7,955 bases of DNA, taken from CAZKYP01 sp964556885 (lineage in GTDB: Bacteria > Planctomycetota > Phycisphaerae > Sedimentisphaerales > Anaerobacaceae). The position numbers were made by a program, and so were the translations under genes. The DNA is taken from the NCBI GenBank assembly GCA_964556885.1, contig CAZKYP010000149.1, forward strand, positions 1-7,955, written 5' to 3'. The notes below the pieces were generated by a model. The model did no database searches. It was not told the origin of the DNA and saw only the letters and a list, made by a program, of their open reading frames with translations. Shown one piece after another: positions 6,290-7,955 of this stretch. Numbering within the stretch: the stretch's first letter is position 1; each line of letters opens with the position of its first letter.

Positions 6290-7405
6290 TTAATCACAGC
6301 GAGAATCACCATTTTGGCTGGCACTCGCTTCCGATGTGCCGCCGTATGCGCCAAGATTAATAACGCCGCCATTCGGGAATGGTTCCGCGCCGATTGGGCT
6401 ATTCGGATCACCGGCATCGATACAGGGTGAATTGCTAACCAGATGGTAGTCATGATGATTGGGATCCACAAAGCAAGGATTAACTGACATATTGCCCATG
6501 ACGCCGCTCAAGTCAGTGTTAGTTTGGCTATTGCGAAATACGCAGTTGTATGGATTACCCCAGATATTGTTATACTCTACGACCTCAACACATGCCAGAA
6601 GGTCCTCCCATGTATCATGTCCCCATAGAAACAGACCGATTCCACTGCGGGCATTACAGATAATGTTGTTTATAGCGGATGATGGTCCGGCTAAATAGAC
6701 ATTACCAGGCGCATTGGCTGCAATGGTGTTATTAATCAGTCTGCCACCTTGTATATCTACACCCCCGCCCCAGGGAGCCGTGTTGTCATAAATCAGGTTG
6801 TTCTGTACCAGGGGATTACCTTCGAGATGAAGACCACCGCCGTCATAGCCGTTATTGTTGTGGATGATATTGTGGGTGATTATCGCCTCGCCTCCGTGAC
6901 AGGCAATGCCGCCTCCTTTAGGTTGATAACCGTTTCCAATCTGATCTGCGCCAATGACATCGTTATTACGGATTATGTTGTGGGTGATGGTAGGGCTGGC
7001 TTCGTTGCAGAGGATTCCGCCGCCCCAGGGAGATTTTTTTACGTAAGGCCATTCGTTATCCATAAATGATCCCTTGCCACCAGTAATGGTGAAGCCGGTT
7101 AGGATAGCAGTTTTGGATTCATTACAATCGAATGTCACAGTTGAGCCTGAATTGTTCCCATCGATAATCGTCGCTTCTACAATTACCCAATCCTGTGGAT
7201 TGGTTCCACGTACCACAATATCTTTGCCCCTGAAGCTAATGTTCTCTATATAATGCCCGGGGCTGACAATTACCACATCGCCGTCATTGCTCTGGTCTAT
7301 GGCTTGCTGGATGGAGGTATAATTCTGTGGAATCCAGCGTGTCTCGGCGCTTACAGTGGACATTTCGATCAGTACAGCCAGGCAAATTATAGTTTTCTTA
7401 ATCAT
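6290..7405 (-). CDS. Exported right-handed parallel beta-helix repeat protein
   Basis: 371 residues. A signal peptide occupies 1-20 (KK, hydrophobic core, VSA before E21). The N-terminal WIPQNYTSIQQAID...GDVVIVSPGHYIENI (24-55) is the usual cap of bacterial right-handed beta-helix proteins. About five rungs follow, several marked by GGG and ending in NNxIxxN: WGGGI (127), KGGGI (163), DGGGL (188), WGGGV (212) and a last rung at about 234-250. The tail has YHLVSNSPCIDAGDP (320-334) and INLGAYGGTSEAS (349-361), very common at the end of planctomycete members. The protein then stops at NGDSRCD without PEP-CTERM anchor or full dockerin. Some beta-helix proteins are polysaccharide lyases or adhesins; no catalytic residues can be assigned. 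AAGGA at 7416-7420, 10 bases upstream, supports the start. The gene is divergent from sigma factor 2. Confidence 0.88.
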   Translation of the reverse strand: MIKKTIICLAVLIEMSTVSAETRWIPQNYTSIQQAIDQSNDGDVVIVSPGHYIENISFRGKDIVVRGTNPQDWVIVEATIIDGNNSGSTVTFDCNESKTAILTGFTITGGKGSFMDNEWPYVKKSPWGGGILCNEASPTITHNIIRNNDVIGADQIGNGYQPKGGGIACHGGEAIITHNIIHNNNGYDGGGLHLEGNPLVQNNLIYDNTAPWGGGVDIQGGRLINNTIAANAPGNVYLAGPSSAINNIICNARSGIGLFLWGHDTWEDLLACVEVVEYNNIWGNPYNCVFRNSQTNTDLSGVMGNMSVNPCFVDPNHHDYHLVSNSPCIDAGDPNSPIGAEPFPNGGVINLGAYGGTSEASASQNGDSRCD

Positions 7406-7465
7406 TTTTCATTTTTCCTTCACTTGATTGTTAATATTTTTTTAATTGACTAACGAAATTCACCC

Positions 7466-7496
7466 AAAGAACGCCACGGACATGTAATATGTTTCA
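7466..7496 (-). promoter_or_regulatory. Candidate ECF-type promoter of the beta-helix gene
   Basis: On the minus strand TGAAAC (7491-7496) is followed after 17 bases by CGTTCTT (7467-7473). This fits the ECF pattern of GAAAC at -35 and CGT at -10, close to the Bacillus SigW/SigM-type consensus TGAAAC-N16-CGT. A start near 7459 would leave a leader of about 55 bases. The sequence mirrors the plus-strand copy that faces sigma gene 2. Confidence 0.5.
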
Positions 7497-7546
7497 ATCT
7501 GTTTCTAAAAATAATTTATATGAAACGTTATATAATCCGTGGCGTT
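7470..7546. repeat. Inverted repeat between beta-helix and sigma-factor 2 genes
   Basis: AACGCCACGGA (7470-7480) and TCCGTGGCGTT (7536-7546) are exact 11-bp complements centred at 7508. Inside them GTTTCA (7491-7496) and TGAAAC (7521-7526) are exact complements centred half a base away, because the two internal spacers differ by one base (10 and 9). The layout repeats that of 5044-5140, with different sequence apart from GAAAC. Confidence 0.75.
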
Positions 7547-7549
7547 ATA
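7522..7549 (+). promoter_or_regulatory. Candidate autoregulated ECF-type promoter of sigma-factor gene 2
   Basis: GAAAC (7522-7526, preceded by T) is followed after 16 bases by CGTTATA (7543-7549), matching the ECF pattern TGAAAC-N16-CGT. The element ends 13 bases before the ATG at 7563. The region is A/T-rich and TATAAT also occurs at 7531-7536 and 7546-7551, but neither has a TTGACA-like -35 at 17 bases, so the ECF reading is preferred. Confidence 0.5.
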
Positions 7550-7562
7550 ATATGTAGAGAAT

Positions 7563-7955
7563 ATGGAATCGATGAGAGATCAGGTAAATCTACCGTTAAT
7601 TCATAGTGCTCAGGCCGGCGATTCAGATGCTCTTGCTGTGCTGTCGGAATCGGTCCGGGCGATGGTCCGTGTCTATGTCTATCGATTAACACTGGATTAT
7701 CATCGAACACAGGATTTGTGCCAGGAAACCATGCTGAGGCTGCTAAAATATCTGCCTGACTTGACAATCGAACAAGTTGATGACCTATGGGCCTGGGTTC
7801 GTCGCTCTGCTGTCAGTTGTGTCCGGGACGATAACCGAAACCGCACGCGCCGCCAACATCGCCATCAAACGGTGGCTCAGGAGCAAAGCCGGGAATCCTT
7901 TGTTGACGATGCTCCGGAAGACAGGGCCTTAAACCGGGAACAAAATAAAGCTATA
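7563..7955 (+). CDS. Second ECF-like sigma factor, 5' part only, paralogue of sigma factor 1
   Basis: 131 codons are open to the window edge, with no stop. The protein aligns without gaps to sigma factor 1 over 67 residues (from VYVYRLTLDYHRTQDLCQE at 37-55 to about residue 103), with about 31 identities by eye. This covers region 2.1-2.4 (WAWVRRSAVSCVRDDNRNR at 76-94). The sequence ends at about the beginning of region 4, so the helix-turn-helix and any membrane extension lie outside. Start: ATG at 7563 follows a weak AGAGAAT, a sequence also present upstream of sigma factor 1; ATG at 7572 is a possible alternative and would give a longer leader from the candidate promoter. The gene is divergent from the beta-helix gene, as sigma factor 1 is from the MBL operon. 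Confidence 0.85.
   Translation, partial: MESMRDQVNLPLIHSAQAGDSDALAVLSESVRAMVRVYVYRLTLDYHRTQDLCQETMLRLLKYLPDLTIEQVDDLWAWVRRSAVSCVRDDNRNRTRRQHRHQTVAQEQSRESFVDDAPEDRALNREQNKAI

Noticed and set aside
6032..6471. Open frames on both strands that run through the Ns
   Set aside because: They are joined only by unknown bases of arbitrary length and overlap the sigma and beta-helix genes.
7398..7412. Four-codon upstream frame (ATG AAA AAT GAT TAA) overlapping the beta-helix start on the minus strand
   Set aside because: It sits only 3 bases from AAGGA, is very short and is explained by A/T-rich sequence; translational coupling is possible but unsupported.

Overview
The window looks like a scaffolded piece of a planctomycete genome, most likely Phycisphaerae or Sedimentisphaerales-like. 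Grounds: two sigma factors of the extracytoplasmic-function (ECF) type, at least one with a membrane-spanning C-terminal extension; an LRR/fibronectin-type exported protein with two tandem WxQPP...ADD...WGW modules of the kind abundant in that phylum; a parallel beta-helix exported protein ending in the SPCIDAGDP...INLGAYGGT tail; and gene-poor DNA full of short degenerate repeats. The assignment is inference from protein style. A run of 100 Ns (6082-6181) shows a scaffold gap.

Layout: 1-517 holds no gene, only short degenerate repeats, including at least four copies of an AACAAAGCCAAT-type motif. 518-3004 (minus) is the LRR/Fn3/tandem-module exported protein, behind a textbook housekeeping promoter (TTGACA, 17 bp, TATATT) at 3132-3160. 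3269-3910 (minus) is a Tat-exported nitroreductase-family protein and 3967-5001 (minus) a secreted metallo-beta-lactamase-fold protein whose Asp metal ligands are replaced; 56 bp separate them, so they are probably one operon with the MBL gene first. 5158-6081 (plus) is an ECF-like sigma factor with a C-terminal transmembrane segment, cut by the gap. 6290-7405 (minus) is the beta-helix protein. 7563-7955 (plus) is the start of a second, paralogous sigma factor that runs off the window.

The most interesting point is the pair of divergent intergenic regions. Upstream of sigma 1, the element CCGAAACAT-N12-CGGGATTAT occurs twice as an exact inverted pair around position 5092, one copy pointing at the sigma gene and the other at the MBL/nitroreductase operon. 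Upstream of sigma 2, an independent inverted pair of different sequence, TGAAAC-N9/10-TCCGTGGCGTT, points at the sigma gene and at the beta-helix gene. Both carry GAAAC where an ECF -35 element belongs, and the second reads TGAAAC-N16/17-CGTT, close to known ECF promoter consensus sequences. The simplest reading is two parallel modules, each a membrane-linked sigma factor that activates itself and a divergent exported-protein gene through mirrored, module-specific promoters. This is an inference from symmetry and motif, not a demonstrated regulation.
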